A DNA stretch of 64,000 nt from Psychrobacter sp. P11G3 (GCF_001435845.1 NZ_CM003596.1:1240001-1304000); one strand, 5' to 3'; shown: positions 34,926 to 44,807, numbered from the stretch's first letter. Translations and numbers: made by a program. Notes: generated from the sequence alone by a model not told the origin.

Positions 34926-35011
34926 GAACGTTTGCGAGTTAGCCGTATCTATCCAATTGCTAAGTCGCCTCTGTAATAATTATTTTTGCAAAAATACGGA
35001 AGAGAGTAGAT

Positions 35012-35737
35012 ATGTGGGAGTTGGTAAAAGCAGGTGGCTGGCTAATGACACCTATCGTGGTCTGTTCTATATTAGCATTAGTTATCATTATTGAACGTAG
35101 CCATACACTACAGTTTAACAAAGTCGCTCCTAGCAGGTTACGTGAACAGCTAATAACTCGTTTACGTGAAAATGGCGATATTGGCCGTACACAATTGATG
35201 AATGTAAAAGAAAAGACGGCGCTTGGCGATATCTTGGCAACGGGTTTGCTATATCGTCAGTATGGGTTAGAGTCGATGGCAATGCACATGCAAAACCGTG
35301 CCAGCGTCCAAGTTCATCAGTTAGAAAAAAACATCAATATGTTAGGAACTATCGGTGCGATAGCTCCGTTACTTGGCCTATTAGGTACGGTATTAGGAAT
35401 CATCTCGTCATTTTTGGCGATTACCGATGGTGCCATGCAAGATCCGACGATGCTAGCTGCTGGCGTGTCACAGGCACTAATCACTACCGCTGCAGGTATG
35501 ATCGTTGCTATCCCTGCGCTGGTTGCTTATCGTTATTTTCAGCGCCGTATCATTGATATTAATGCTCAGTTCGAAACCCAAGCAGGGCTTATGATTCAAG
35601 AGTTATATGATTATCACTTGCTTGCTAGTACGCAGCCATCTACAGCTTCTAGCCGTACGTCAATAGAAGATAGTATTGCACAAGAACGTTCATTCGGTGG
35701 GTTGGATTCGGATAAGACTAGCATAGCGGCAGTGTAG
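35012..35737 (+). CDS. exbB: MotA/TolQ/ExbB proton channel family protein
   Basis: The 241-residue product has three membrane helices. The first follows MWELVKAGGWLMTPIVVCSI, and the second and third carry the family hallmark GTIGAIAPLLGLLGTVLGII and an Ala/Gly-rich helix (ALITTAAGMIVAIPALVAY). Together with the ExbD-like protein 66 bases downstream it should form an inner membrane motor using the proton gradient. No tonB gene is adjacent; its position before msbA, lpxK and kdsB links it to the envelope operon. A GGAAGAGAG ribosome binding site precedes the ATG. The C-terminus (after about 205) is polar and variable. Confidence 0.9.
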   Translation: MWELVKAGGWLMTPIVVCSILALVIIIERSHTLQFNKVAPSRLREQLITRLRENGDIGRTQLMNVKEKTALGDILATGLLYRQYGLESMAMHMQNRASVQVHQLEKNINMLGTIGAIAPLLGLLGTVLGIISSFLAITDGAMQDPTMLAAGVSQALITTAAGMIVAIPALVAYRYFQRRIIDINAQFETQAGLMIQELYDYHLLASTQPSTASSRTSIEDSIAQERSFGGLDSDKTSIAAV

Positions 35738-35802
35738 TCAATGCGATTTTAAAGAATAGAAATCTTAAGCCTATAAATGGTAGCTGAATTAAAGAGATTG
35801 AT

Positions 35803-36234
35803 ATGCGTTTTAGAAAACCAACGGTTGAACCGCTTGAAATTAATCTAACACCGATGATTGATTGTTTACTGTTTTTGATTGTGTTTTTATTACTTGCCAC
35901 CTCATTCAATCACTTCAGTCGTTTAAATATTATCCTTCCTGAAGCGGAAGGTGTTGCACTGACAGAACAAAACAACAGTATCGAAGTAGCTGTGCAAGAA
36001 GATGGTAGCTATTTGGTCAATGGCATTACACTTGCTAGTAGCAATGAGGCTGAACTGACCAGTATGTTGCAGCAAGAGGCGGGCAGCAACCGCGATATGC
36101 TATTTGTCATTGCAGCGGATGCCAATGCGACTCATCAGTCTGTGGTGCGAGTGATGGATATCGCTGGAAAGCTCGGATTTTTGAATTTAAATATCAGTAC
36201 AGTGGTACCACTTGGCCAAACGCTGCCGCAATAA
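35803..36234 (+). CDS. exbD: ExbD/TolR family biopolymer transport protein
   Basis: The 143-residue protein has the ExbD pattern: a short cytoplasmic N-terminus, then EINLTPMIDCLLFLIVFLLL, where Asp 20 in the membrane helix is the conserved proton-carrying residue. A periplasmic globular domain follows. It is the motor partner of the adjacent ExbB-like protein. The pair lies in the same orientation as msbA and lpxK, a common order in Pseudomonas and Acinetobacter relatives. There is an ATTAAAGAGATTG ribosome binding site upstream. Confidence 0.9.
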   Translation: MRFRKPTVEPLEINLTPMIDCLLFLIVFLLLATSFNHFSRLNIILPEAEGVALTEQNNSIEVAVQEDGSYLVNGITLASSNEAELTSMLQQEAGSNRDMLFVIAADANATHQSVVRVMDIAGKLGFLNLNISTVVPLGQTLPQ

Positions 36235-36309
36235 CAGATATAGCCTTACCATCATAAAACTGTGTGTCACACAGCCCATTCATACCACGATACCCAAATT
36301 GAGGCTTTT

Positions 36310-38097
36310 ATGAGCCAAGCTTATTTACCTGACTCTAAAAAATCTTCTGCTAAAAATGCATCGGCAGTATCGCCCGTTACGCCTAAGAGTAAGACACTAT
36401 TACGCTTATTAAGGTATTTAAAGCCTTACTGGTGGGCATTGCTATTGACGGCGTTAGGTTTTGCGATTAATGCAGGGACAGAGATTTGGACTGCTAAGCT
36501 TTTGCAATATATTACTGATGCTATCAATCAGAATGATCGAAGCAAACAAACCTTATTTCCGCTATTGATTATATTGCTATTCTTTGTGCGCGGGGTTGGT
36601 AGTTTTTTGGGTAACTATTACTCTGCATTGGTCTCACGCAACTTAGTCTATGAGCTACGTGTAGAAGTTTTCAACAAATTACTGCGCTTGCCTAGTTCAT
36701 TTTATTTGGCCAATCCAGCCGGTACGATTTCATCGAAGTTGATATTTGATGTTGAACAGGTCACGGCAGCCAGTACAGACTCAATGAAGACTTTGCTGCG
36801 TGATGGTTTGACCGTTGTCGCGTTGATTGGTTTTTTGTTCTATAGCAATTGGCGTCTAACGCTTATTTTATTTGTGGTATTACCACCAATACTATGGCTG
36901 GTGCGCATTGCGTCAAAGCGCTATCTTAAGCTCTCAAAAGGTATCCAAGAAACGATGGGTAATGTCAGTCACATTACCAATGAAGTCATCGGCGGCTATC
37001 AAGTGGTCAAAAATTACGGTGGTCAATCATACGAGTCAGCACGTTTTGACAAAACATCGAAGAAAAACCTACGCCAAGGTATGAAGGTGGTTGTTACCAA
37101 TAGTATTAATACGCCAGCCGTACAGCTGTTGATGGCGATTGCGATGGCCGTTGTCGTCTGGCTTGCGTTGCGACCTGAAGTAATAGATGATATTTCAGCA
37201 GGTGAGTTCATCTCTTACATTGCAGCAGCAGGTTTATTAAGTAAGCCCGTACGTTCGCTGACTGATATTAATCAGAAGCTGCAAAAAGGTCTGGCTGCTG
37301 GTGAGTCGATTTTTGCACTACTTGATGAGCCAGAAGAAGAAGACACAGGCACAATCAGTAAAGCGCTATCAGGGCAAATGTCGTTAGACAATATCAGCTT
37401 GGTATATCCAGATTCGACGGTGGCTCTACGTGACTTTACCTTGAATATTAAAGCAGGTGAGACAGTTGCATTAGTAGGGCGAAGTGGTGCGGGCAAGTCC
37501 TCACTAGTCAATTTATTAACACGTACTCTAGAGACGTCTTCAGGGCAAATCACATTAGACGGTATGCCTATTGAAGACATTAAGTTAGAGAGTTTGCGTG
37601 CCCAGATTGCAATGGTGAACCAACAAGTAGTATTGTTTAATACTACCGTATTTAATAATATTGCTTACGGTAGCCTAGCTGACAAGACTCAAGCTGAGGT
37701 TGAACAAGCCGCAAAAGATGCCTTCGCTCATGACTTTATTATGAAAATGCCAAACGGCTATCAAAGCGAAATTGGTGCTGAAGGGTTGCAACTATCTGGT
37801 GGTCAGCGTCAGCGTTTATCTATTGCTCGCGCATTACTAAAGGATGCACCGATTCTAATTTTAGACGAAGCCACCAGCGCGCTGGATAATGAGTCTGAGT
37901 ATTATATCCAGCAAGCGCTCGATAATGTGATGAAAGACCGTACTACATTGGTTATTGCCCATCGATTGACGACTATCGAGTCAGCGGATCGTATTGCTGT
38001 GATGGATGGCGGTCAGATTGTTGAGTTAGGAACGCATCATGAGTTAATGCAGCTGCAAGGCCACTATGCGCAAATGTATGCTCGAGATTTTGAGTAG
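36310..38097 (+). CDS. msbA: Lipid A export ATP-binding/permease protein MsbA
   Basis: MsbA is the ABC flippase that moves lipid A-core from the inner to the outer leaflet of the inner membrane. The 595-residue product has a six-helix type IV ABC exporter domain (about 45-330). The ATPase domain follows with Walker A LVGRSGAGKSSLV, Q-loop, signature LSGGQRQR, Walker B ILILDEATSALD and the H-loop AHRL. The longest frame starts upstream at 36262, but the ATG at 36310 has a GAGG ribosome binding site and gives MSQAYLPDSKK. It is followed by lpxK after 66 bases, as usual. An essential function is expected. Confidence 0.95.
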   Translation: MSQAYLPDSKKSSAKNASAVSPVTPKSKTLLRLLRYLKPYWWALLLTALGFAINAGTEIWTAKLLQYITDAINQNDRSKQTLFPLLIILLFFVRGVGSFLGNYYSALVSRNLVYELRVEVFNKLLRLPSSFYLANPAGTISSKLIFDVEQVTAASTDSMKTLLRDGLTVVALIGFLFYSNWRLTLILFVVLPPILWLVRIASKRYLKLSKGIQETMGNVSHITNEVIGGYQVVKNYGGQSYESARFDKTSKKNLRQGMKVVVTNSINTPAVQLLMAIAMAVVVWLALRPEVIDDISAGEFISYIAAAGLLSKPVRSLTDINQKLQKGLAAGESIFALLDEPEEEDTGTISKALSGQMSLDNISLVYPDSTVALRDFTLNIKAGETVALVGRSGAGKSSLVNLLTRTLETSSGQITLDGMPIEDIKLESLRAQIAMVNQQVVLFNTTVFNNIAYGSLADKTQAEVEQAAKDAFAHDFIMKMPNGYQSEIGAEGLQLSGGQRQRLSIARALLKDAPILILDEATSALDNESEYYIQQALDNVMKDRTTLVIAHRLTTIESADRIAVMDGGQIVELGTHHELMQLQGHYAQMYARDFE

Positions 38098-38163
38098 TCA
38101 GTTTAGAAGTTTTTAGCCAATTTTCACGCAGCCATGAACCAATAAGATAAGCGATATTGATTA

Positions 38164-39294
38164 ATGAGTATTGAGACGACAGTCACCCGCGCATGGCAAC
38201 GTCAAGCTGTTTGGTTGTGGTTGTTGCTGCCTGTCAGTTGGTTATACGGTTTCATCACCTTCTTGCGTCGTCAAGCTTATAAGGCCGGCCTGTTATCAAG
38301 CTATCGAGCACCTATTCCCGTGATGGTCATTGGTAATATCAGTGTGGGCGGTAGTGGTAAGACGCCGCTGATTATTGCTCTGGTCAACTACTTACAAAAA
38401 AAAGGCATAAAAGTAGGGGTGATCAGTCGCGGGTATGGCGGTGATACGAGTCAAATGCCAGCATTGGTTAGTGCTACTAGCTTACCCCATATAGTCGGGG
38501 ATGAGCCGTGTTTGATTGCTCATATGACAGGCGCTGCTATGGCAGTGTGTCCCAATCGCCAGCAAGCGATTGCCACTCTATTAAAGGCAGAGCCTAATTT
38601 GCAATTGATTATTGCAGATGATGGTTTGCAGCATTATGCACTGCAGCGTGATATCGAATGGATTGTGGTAGATGCCGCCCGTGGGTTTGGCAACAAGCAG
38701 CTACTACCAACAGGTTTTTTGCGTGAGCCGATGTCACGATTAGAGGGTGCAAATGTTATTTACCATGAAAAACCAAGTACAGATTTAACTCTGACTTCTA
38801 GAAGTGGTAATAAGATACAGTCTACTGTTCGTTTGACCATGCATTTGCAACCAGCTGAGTTACAGCGCCTATGGGATCCTACATCGAGCGCAGCACAACT
38901 AAATAGTGTGAAGCCTACTAATAACAGCCGCGTCCATGCTGTCAGTGGTATCGGCTATCCGCAGCGGTTTTTTGATACCTTAGAGTCCATTGGCTTTGAG
39001 GTCATAGAGCATCCTTACCCTGACCATTACGATTTTAGTTTGGCTGAGCTTTTACAGTATGGTGATTATCCTATCATCGTAACCAGTAAAGATGCGGTAA
39101 AAATCAGCGCATTATTGGCAGACTATACAGCGACACAAGCACTCAATGATGAATATTTAGAACTTGTCAGTAGACTATGGGTGTTGCCAGTGACGGCTGT
39201 ATTATCAGAGAATAGTTATCATAATCTAGATGCGCAGCTAAAGGCGCTAGGGATTCGTATCGACCATGATATGAACACGTCAGTCCCATCATAA
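38164..39294 (+). CDS. lpxK: Tetraacyldisaccharide 4'-kinase
   Basis: LpxK adds the 4'-phosphate to the lipid A precursor at the inner membrane. The 376-residue product opens with an amphipathic/hydrophobic N-terminal helix (AVWLWLLLPVSWLYGFITFL), then the P-loop VIGNISVGGSGKTPLI, VGVISRGYGG, the DDGLQHYALQRD substrate motif, and HAVSGIGYPQRFF. It follows msbA and precedes kdsB, the same order as in related gamma-proteobacteria. It is longer than the E. coli protein by some 40 residues, spread over the mid-region. Confidence 0.93.
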   Translation: MSIETTVTRAWQRQAVWLWLLLPVSWLYGFITFLRRQAYKAGLLSSYRAPIPVMVIGNISVGGSGKTPLIIALVNYLQKKGIKVGVISRGYGGDTSQMPALVSATSLPHIVGDEPCLIAHMTGAAMAVCPNRQQAIATLLKAEPNLQLIIADDGLQHYALQRDIEWIVVDAARGFGNKQLLPTGFLREPMSRLEGANVIYHEKPSTDLTLTSRSGNKIQSTVRLTMHLQPAELQRLWDPTSSAAQLNSVKPTNNSRVHAVSGIGYPQRFFDTLESIGFEVIEHPYPDHYDFSLAELLQYGDYPIIVTSKDAVKISALLADYTATQALNDEYLELVSRLWVLPVTAVLSENSYHNLDAQLKALGIRIDHDMNTSVPS

Positions 39295-39343
39295 ATATCA
39301 ACTAATATCTTAAATTTCCGTACCACTTTTATAGGAATACGCC

Positions 39344-40141
39344 ATGTCGTTCGCCACCACGCCCGCCAAGACCCATATCGTGATTCCTGCACGTTTTAAA
39401 AGCACGCGCTTACCTGGTAAGCCATTGCTAACTATTCATGGTAAGCCGATGATACTTTGGGTAGCAGAAAAAGCGCAGACAGCAAGTTTTGCTAATGACA
39501 TGTGTATAGCGACTGATGATGAGCAAATTGCAAAAGTTTGCACCGATGCAGGTTTTGATGTGGTTATGACCAGTAGTGAGCATGCTTCAGGGACGGATCG
39601 CTTGGCAGAGGTAGCAGCTATCAAAGGTTGGGCTGAGCATGATATTGTGGTGAACATGCAAGGCGATGAGCCCCTTGTACCGCCATTACTTTTAGAGCAA
39701 GTACAGGCGCTTTTGGTAGCAGATGAGAATAGCGTGATGGCCACACTCTGTGAGCCTATCGATGACTATGATACGTTCCAGCGGCCATCGGTAGTAAAAG
39801 TAGTCAGCCAATCTGCTAATAACTTACAGCGTGCGCTTTACTTTAGCCGCGCACCGATCCCTTGTGATCGTGATGTTGTATTAGCTGATAATAATCAGAT
39901 GCACCCACCAAAGAACGCCTATCGCCATTTGGGTTTATACGCTTATCGTGTCAGTCTATTACAGCAGTTCGTAGACTGGCCACAAACGCCACTTGAGATA
40001 CTTGAAAGCTTAGAGCAATTACGTGTTTTAGAAAACGGTCAGCATATCGCCATCGCAGAAGCTGCCTGTCAGCTACCAGCTGGCGTCGACACACAAGAAG
40101 ATCTAGATCGTCTAAACGCGATGAGCTTAGATAACTTTTAG
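39344..40141 (+). CDS. kdsB: 3-deoxy-manno-octulosonate cytidylyltransferase
   Basis: KdsB makes CMP-KDO from CTP and KDO, the activated sugar that is added to lipid A. The 265-residue protein has the signature [15 protein letters not shown] at the start (about 15-29), [32 protein letters not shown] and the [13 protein letters not shown] substrate motif. It closes the exbBD-msbA-lpxK-kdsB block. AGGAAT lies just upstream of the ATG. Confidence 0.95.
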   Translation: MSFATTPAKTHIVIPARFKSTRLPGKPLLTIHGKPMILWVAEKAQTASFANDMCIATDDEQIAKVCTDAGFDVVMTSSEHASGTDRLAEVAAIKGWAEHDIVVNMQGDEPLVPPLLLEQVQALLVADENSVMATLCEPIDDYDTFQRPSVVKVVSQSANNLQRALYFSRAPIPCDRDVVLADNNQMHPPKNAYRHLGLYAYRVSLLQQFVDWPQTPLEILESLEQLRVLENGQHIAIAEAACQLPAGVDTQEDLDRLNAMSLDNF

Positions 40142-40260
40142 AACCCTACTAAGTAATAGTCTGAGCAAAGTTGTGTGCGATTCTAAGTTTCCTACAACGC
40201 TAAAGTATTGTTGTCGTGGCTATACCTGAAATACTTAATCAATGTGATAGAGCCATAACC

Positions 40261-41391
40261 ATGAATAATTTGACAGGAAATATGGACGCACTAGATAACA
40301 CAGACCGTATATATTTTGCGCCACTACTGCCATGGCAAAAAGTACTGTGGTTACAGTTGACCGAGCGCGTACTTAAGCAGCAGTCTTTGCCGCATGCATT
40401 GCTCGCTGCTGGTATGCAAGGTATGGGTAAACGCGCCTTTGTATGGCGATTGGTCGCTTGGCTATTATGCCGTGAGCGTGGCGCACACCCATTAGGTGCT
40501 TGCGAAGTATGTGAGAGTTGTCAGTGGCTCAAGTCGGGAACTCATCCGAGCTTGCAAGTATTACCACTCGTTATTATGCCTATCAGTGCCGAAAGCGATA
40601 CGCTTCAAGAAAAATTAAGTAGTACAAAAGATAAAAAAGGCGCTAAAGCTACTAGCAATAGTGCTTTTAAAATCAAAGTAGATGATATTCGTGCTTTGCA
40701 GCCTTTTATTTATCAAGGCGGACAGGGAATGCGCATCTGTGTATTAGATCACGCTGAGAAAATGACGGTGGCCGCTGCTAATGCGCTGCTTAAGACATTG
40801 GAAGAACCACAAGCGCAGGTGCATCTATTTTTGATTAGTGATACGCCTGCTCAGCTATTACCAACGATTAAGAGTCGTGTTCAACAGTTGGCACTACAGA
40901 CAATTGAGCCGACTGTTGCTGTCGATTATGTGACGCAGGCGCTAGGTCATACGATTAACCGCGAAGCCGTTAGTAACGCTGCGATTGAGCAATTGATACA
41001 ATTAGCCAATGGTGCGCCGTTAGCTGCTATAGCTTTGGCGCAAGCACCATGGTATAGCAAGCGCAGCTTATGGCTGACCACGTGGCAGGCATTACGTAGT
41101 GGTAAACGTAGTGGTGTGGCGGCAAGTGATTATTGGCAAGGTCAGCTTAATATTAAAGAGTTTATACAGCTGTCTGAGCTGATGTTCCTTGATATACGCC
41201 GTGTCTGTTTGGGGCTGAGTGAACTACAAAAGGATGTCAATCTATCAACGATATTGGCTACTTATCAACCTACTGATAGCGGGTTAGAGGCATTTGCTAA
41301 CAGCGTGCAGCAGACCAAAATTGCGCTGCAACAAAATGTGCAAGAAAAATTTGCCTATGATAAGCTAATGCAAGAGTTGGCAAGCTTATAG
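40261..41391 (+). CDS. holB: DNA polymerase III subunit delta prime
   Basis: The delta' subunit is part of the clamp loader. The 376-residue product has the AAA+ fold: GMQGMGKRAF in place of a functional Walker A, a zinc module (LLCRERG, then CEVCESCQWL), and the sensor/arginine region ALLKTLEEPQAQVHLFLIS. It is followed by the pilZ gene, the usual holB-pilZ pair, but tmk is not upstream. The start is uncertain: the longest frame opens at GTG 40216 and a third ATG is at 40282; I chose 40261. Confidence 0.88.
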   Translation: MNNLTGNMDALDNTDRIYFAPLLPWQKVLWLQLTERVLKQQSLPHALLAAGMQGMGKRAFVWRLVAWLLCRERGAHPLGACEVCESCQWLKSGTHPSLQVLPLVIMPISAESDTLQEKLSSTKDKKGAKATSNSAFKIKVDDIRALQPFIYQGGQGMRICVLDHAEKMTVAAANALLKTLEEPQAQVHLFLISDTPAQLLPTIKSRVQQLALQTIEPTVAVDYVTQALGHTINREAVSNAAIEQLIQLANGAPLAAIALAQAPWYSKRSLWLTTWQALRSGKRSGVAASDYWQGQLNIKEFIQLSELMFLDIRRVCLGLSELQKDVNLSTILATYQPTDSGLEAFANSVQQTKIALQQNVQEKFAYDKLMQELASL

Positions 41392-41502
41392 AGCCATGTT
41401 TTAACGCTTAATTTGTGTTCGTAAATTTGCAATTGTTCTTAACTATATACTATCAATTATTTATATAAACATACTAAACCCAGTTGATGAAGGAAGCTGA
41501 CT

Positions 41503-41850
41503 ATGGCAATGCCAGGACGTGGCGGGATTTTGACCTGTCATTATGAAAGTATCGAAATGTTATATGCCAGCTATTTATCATTTGTCAGTAATGGCGCTTT
41601 GTTTGTACCGTCTGACAAAGCTCAGCAATTGGGTGATGAAGTGTTTATCGCTATCACGCTACCCAACTCTAGTGAACGCCTACCAATGAATGGTAAGGTT
41701 GTTTGGATTAACTCTAAGAGTCAAGGCAGTCGCCCAGCAGGGTTTGCTGTGCAAATTGGTAGTGACGTCTCTGGTCAAAGAATTAAGAATGAGGTTGAGC
41801 GCCTACTCGCGGGAAAAATCGATAGCTTGCAATCGACTTATACTATGTAG
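41503..41850 (+). CDS. pilZ: PilZ domain protein, type IV pilus biogenesis
   Basis: The 115-residue protein is the stand-alone PilZ found next to holB and needed for type IV pilus assembly. It starts MAMPGRGGILTCHYES, with the core MLYASYLSFVSNGALFVPSD, LGDEVFIAITLPN and VVWINSKSQG. The canonical cyclic-di-GMP motif RxxxR...D/NxSxxG is absent, as in other PilZ-holB proteins, which bind pilus factors rather than c-di-GMP. A GAAGGAAG ribosome binding site precedes the ATG. Confidence 0.9.
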   Translation: MAMPGRGGILTCHYESIEMLYASYLSFVSNGALFVPSDKAQQLGDEVFIAITLPNSSERLPMNGKVVWINSKSQGSRPAGFAVQIGSDVSGQRIKNEVERLLAGKIDSLQSTYTM

Positions 41851-41944
41851 TATCTATATAATAACTAGGTAATAACTAGGTAATATCTAGAAAACACACC
41901 TGTATCTTTAATAAGTTTGGCTGTGGTTTTGAACTTATTAATAT

Positions 41945-41983
41945 AAAAAAAGCAGCCTTATTATTTAGTAAGGCTGCTTTTTT
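41945..41983. terminator. Bidirectional terminator between pilZ and ppk2
   Basis: AAAAAAAGCAGCCTTA and TAAGGCTGCTTTTTT pair around a TTATTTAG loop, with A and T runs on each side. Serves both convergent genes. Confidence 0.92.
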
Positions 41984-42027
41984 AGATCAATTTTCTTTAA
42001 TTTTTTATAGTAGTAGGCGCTAGACGC

Positions 42028-43107
42028 TTAATAACGAGGCGGCACATACATATCATCGGGAATAGGTTCGCGGTAGTACTCATCATCGCGTTTGCGATTG
42101 GGTAACTCAATTTCGTCACGAGGCACTTCTTTGTAAGGGATTTGGTCGAGCAAATGGGCAATACAGTTCAGCCTAGCACGTTTTTTATTATTGCCTTCGA
42201 CAACCCACCAGGGTGCTTCAGGAATATGAGTGCGCTCAAACATGGTTTCTTTTGCTTTGGTGTAATCTTCCCAGCGTCGACGCGACTGTAGGTCCATTGG
42301 TGAAAGTTTCCACTGCTTAAGCGGATCATATATTCGGCTCATAAATCGTGCATGTTGCTCATCATCAGTGATAGAAAACCAGTATTTTACTAAGCGAATG
42401 CCTGAGCGTACGAGCATACGCTCAAACTCTGGTACTGATTGAAAAAATTCCTCATATTGCGCGTCAGTACAAAACCCCATGACACGCTCAACGCCTCCGC
42501 GGTTGTACCAACTACGGTCAAACAATACGATTTCGCCTGCTGCAGGCAAGTGGGCCACGTAACGTTGAAAGTACCACTGCGTTTGCTCGCGCTCAGTGGG
42601 AGCCGGCAGGGCAGCTACCCTGCACACGCGTGGGTTCAATCGTTGGGTAATGCGTTTAATGGCGCCACCTTTACCAGCAGAATCCCGCCCTTCAAAGATA
42701 ACGACAATACGCTCACCGCGATCAACGACCCAATCTTGTAGTTTTATCAGTTCTCGCTGTAGTCGTACCAACTCTTGAAAGTAGGTGCGTCGATCCAGTT
42801 TTTCTTGCTCGCTCATCTCACGTCCGTTAAAACGAAAGTCACGTGCATAGTCATCTATTTCATTTTCTAGTTCTTCATCATATGTATCGATTAAGTCTTG
42901 GTGCATTTTTCGACGTAAATCATCATCAAGAATGTCTTTTTCGATGCGTTCAGTAAGAATGGCTTGTTCCTGATGGTACCGCTCTATATCCTCCTCAGTC
43001 GTTAGAGATTGAAAATCAGCGGTTGCAAGCGGTTCTGTCATCACCAGTTTTTCAGAGCCACAAATGACTTGCCTTATTTTTCTTAATAAAATTTTTGTCT
43101 TACCCAT
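42028..43107 (-). CDS. ppk2: Polyphosphate kinase 2
   Basis: PPK2 transfers phosphate between polyphosphate and nucleotides, usually making NTP from NDP. The 359-residue product has a Walker A-like FEGRDSAGKGGAIKRITQ, the ALPAPTEREQTQWYFQRYV segment, Walker B FDRSWYNR, and the lid region FERMLVRSGIRL. The family class cannot be fixed by eye. The frame is open up to 43221, but that extension runs into the terminator of the thiolase gene, and MGKTKILLRK at 43107 has an AAGGTAA ribosome binding site, so 43107 is the start. It ends at a bidirectional terminator. Confidence 0.92.
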   Translation of the reverse strand: MGKTKILLRKIRQVICGSEKLVMTEPLATADFQSLTTEEDIERYHQEQAILTERIEKDILDDDLRRKMHQDLIDTYDEELENEIDDYARDFRFNGREMSEQEKLDRRTYFQELVRLQRELIKLQDWVVDRGERIVVIFEGRDSAGKGGAIKRITQRLNPRVCRVAALPAPTEREQTQWYFQRYVAHLPAAGEIVLFDRSWYNRGGVERVMGFCTDAQYEEFFQSVPEFERMLVRSGIRLVKYWFSITDDEQHARFMSRIYDPLKQWKLSPMDLQSRRRWEDYTKAKETMFERTHIPEAPWWVVEGNNKKRARLNCIAHLLDQIPYKEVPRDEIELPNRKRDDEYYREPIPDDMYVPPRY

Positions 43108-43187
43108 AAATATTACCTTTGTTTTGCGTATCGGCTTTTTTAAGAGGCTACTATCTAGGTCGTTTCTATCATAGCAAAGTACAGACA

Positions 43188-43229
43188 ATAAAAAATGCCC
43201 TTTAAATAAATTAAAGGGCATTTTTTATT
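43188..43229 (-). terminator. Intrinsic terminator of the thiolase gene
   Basis: AAAAAATGCCCTTTAA and TTAAAGGGCATTTTTT form a perfect long stem with a small ATAAA loop, with A and T runs. It lies just after the thiolase stop codon and upstream of the ppk2 start. Confidence 0.93.
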
Positions 43230-43292
43230 GATAGATATGTACTGATTAAAATAATAAGTCAGCGTATCTTTTTCACTTAAAAGTGACCAAGC

Positions 43293-44807
43293 TTATTTTT
43301 CTAGGATACAAGTCACGCCTTGACCACCTGCTGCGCAGATAGAGATAAGTGCACGGCCTGAACCTTTTTGATCCAATAATTTAGCAGCAGTAGCTAGAAT
43401 ACGGCCGCCAGTTGCCGCAAATGGATGACCTGCCGCTAGTGATGAACCGTTTACGTTTAGCTTGCTACGATCAATAGAACCTAGCGGTGCATCTAAGCCT
43501 AGGCGCTCTTCACAGAATTTCTCATCTTCCCAAGCAGCTAAGGTTGATAGTACTTGTGAAGCGAAGGCTTCATGAATCTCGTAAAAGTCAAAGTCTTGTA
43601 GAGTCAGACCAGCGCGCTCAAGCATACGTGGTACCGCATAAGCTGGTGCCATTAGTAAACCTTCTGTGGTGCCAGATTTACCGATGAAGTCTACCGCTGC
43701 GGTTTCTTGATGGACGATATAAGCAAGTGGTTTTAGGCCGTGCTCTTTTGCCCACTCATCAGTACCTAGTAGTACACAAGAAGCACCGTCAGTAAGCGGC
43801 GTAGAGTTGGCAGCTGTCATCGTTGGATTGGCATTTTTTCTACCAAATACTGGCTTTAATTTACCCAATTTTTCTAATGTAGTATCTGGACGCAAGTTGT
43901 TATCACGAGTCAGGCCTTTGTACGGCGTGATTAAGTCGTCAAAGAAACCTTCGTCATAAGCGCGTGCTAGGTTTTGATGGCTGTTAAATGCAAGCTCATC
44001 CTGCGCTTCACGGCTGATATTCCACTCAAGCGTAGTAATCGCTTGATGATCGCCCATTGATAGGCCAGTGCGTGGCTCACCGTTTTGCGGTGAATCGATT
44101 AAGTCTTTTGGATTTAGACCCATTAACGCTTTTAGACGTTGTTTGTTGTCTTTTGCCGCACCAAGTTTGATCAGTACTTTACGTAAGCCATCGCCGACAG
44201 CGATAGGAGCATCAGAGGTAGTATCTACACCGCCAGTAATCGCCGAATCGATCAAACCAAGTGCAATCTTGTTGGCAGAAGCAAATGTCGCCTGCAAGCC
44301 AGTACCGCAAGCTTGTGAGATATCATAAGTTGGTGTATGTGGGTTTAGCGCGGTATTCAATGTGGCTTCACGAGTAAGGTTGATATCACGGCTAAGTTTC
44401 ATGACTGCGCCAGATACCACTTCACCTACGGTTTCGCCTTGCAGGTTATAACGCTCAACCAAACCGTCCAATGCAGCGGTTAGCATGTCTGTGTTGCTAA
44501 CATCAGCGTATGATCCATTTGAGCGCGCGAATGGAATACGGTTACCACCTAAGATCGCAACACGGTTTAGGTTTGAAGCTGGTTTGGTTGTGCTGGCTTT
44601 TTTAGCTGGAGCAGGTTTTTTGGCAACAGTGGTTTCTACTTTTTCATCGCCCGCTTTTTTGCTAGCAGTATCTTTAGCGCTAGTGTCTTTAGTCGAGGTG
44701 TTTTTTGCAGCAGTTTCTTTTTTTGCTGTATCTGATTTTGTATCCGTTGCTTTAACAACTGTACTTTCAACAACAGGGCTATCTGGATGATTGTTTTTAT
44801 TACTCAT
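43293..44807 (-). CDS. Acetyl-CoA C-acyltransferase (thiolase, FadI/FadA2-like) with long lysine-rich N-terminal extension
   Basis: The 504-residue product is a thiolase (condensing/cleaving acyl-CoA and acetyl-CoA). The reactive Cys is 167 (QACGTGLQ). The His motif FYEIHEAFASQVL, the GHPFAATGGR motif and the second Cys 491 in ICAAGGQG are all present. The first about 78 residues are low in complexity: Lys, Ala, Thr, Ser and Asp dominate (KSDTAKKETAAKNTSTKDTS; VAKKPAPAKKASTTKPASN). This is absent from ordinary thiolases and resembles nucleic-acid-binding or PHA-granule tails such as those of PhaF/PhaI; function unknown. The gene is divergent from the fabG-like/maoC pair, as in the mycobacterial fadA2/fabG4-htdX region. 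AAGGA precedes the ATG. Confidence 0.88.
   Translation of the reverse strand: MSNKNNHPDSPVVESTVVKATDTKSDTAKKETAAKNTSTKDTSAKDTASKKAGDEKVETTVAKKPAPAKKASTTKPASNLNRVAILGGNRIPFARSNGSYADVSNTDMLTAALDGLVERYNLQGETVGEVVSGAVMKLSRDINLTREATLNTALNPHTPTYDISQACGTGLQATFASANKIALGLIDSAITGGVDTTSDAPIAVGDGLRKVLIKLGAAKDNKQRLKALMGLNPKDLIDSPQNGEPRTGLSMGDHQAITTLEWNISREAQDELAFNSHQNLARAYDEGFFDDLITPYKGLTRDNNLRPDTTLEKLGKLKPVFGRKNANPTMTAANSTPLTDGASCVLLGTDEWAKEHGLKPLAYIVHQETAAVDFIGKSGTTEGLLMAPAYAVPRMLERAGLTLQDFDFYEIHEAFASQVLSTLAAWEDEKFCEERLGLDAPLGSIDRSKLNVNGSSLAAGHPFAATGGRILATAAKLLDQKGSGRALISICAAGGQGVTCILEK

Noticed and set aside
35012..36234. ExbB/ExbD pair as a TonB system
   Set aside because: No tonB or TonB-dependent receptor gene is near; the context is msbA-lpxK-kdsB, so the pair's partner is left open.
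43108..43221. Longer N-terminus for ppk2
   Set aside because: The extension is AT-rich, crosses a strong terminator of the upstream gene and lacks similarity to PPK2; 43107 has a ribosome binding site.
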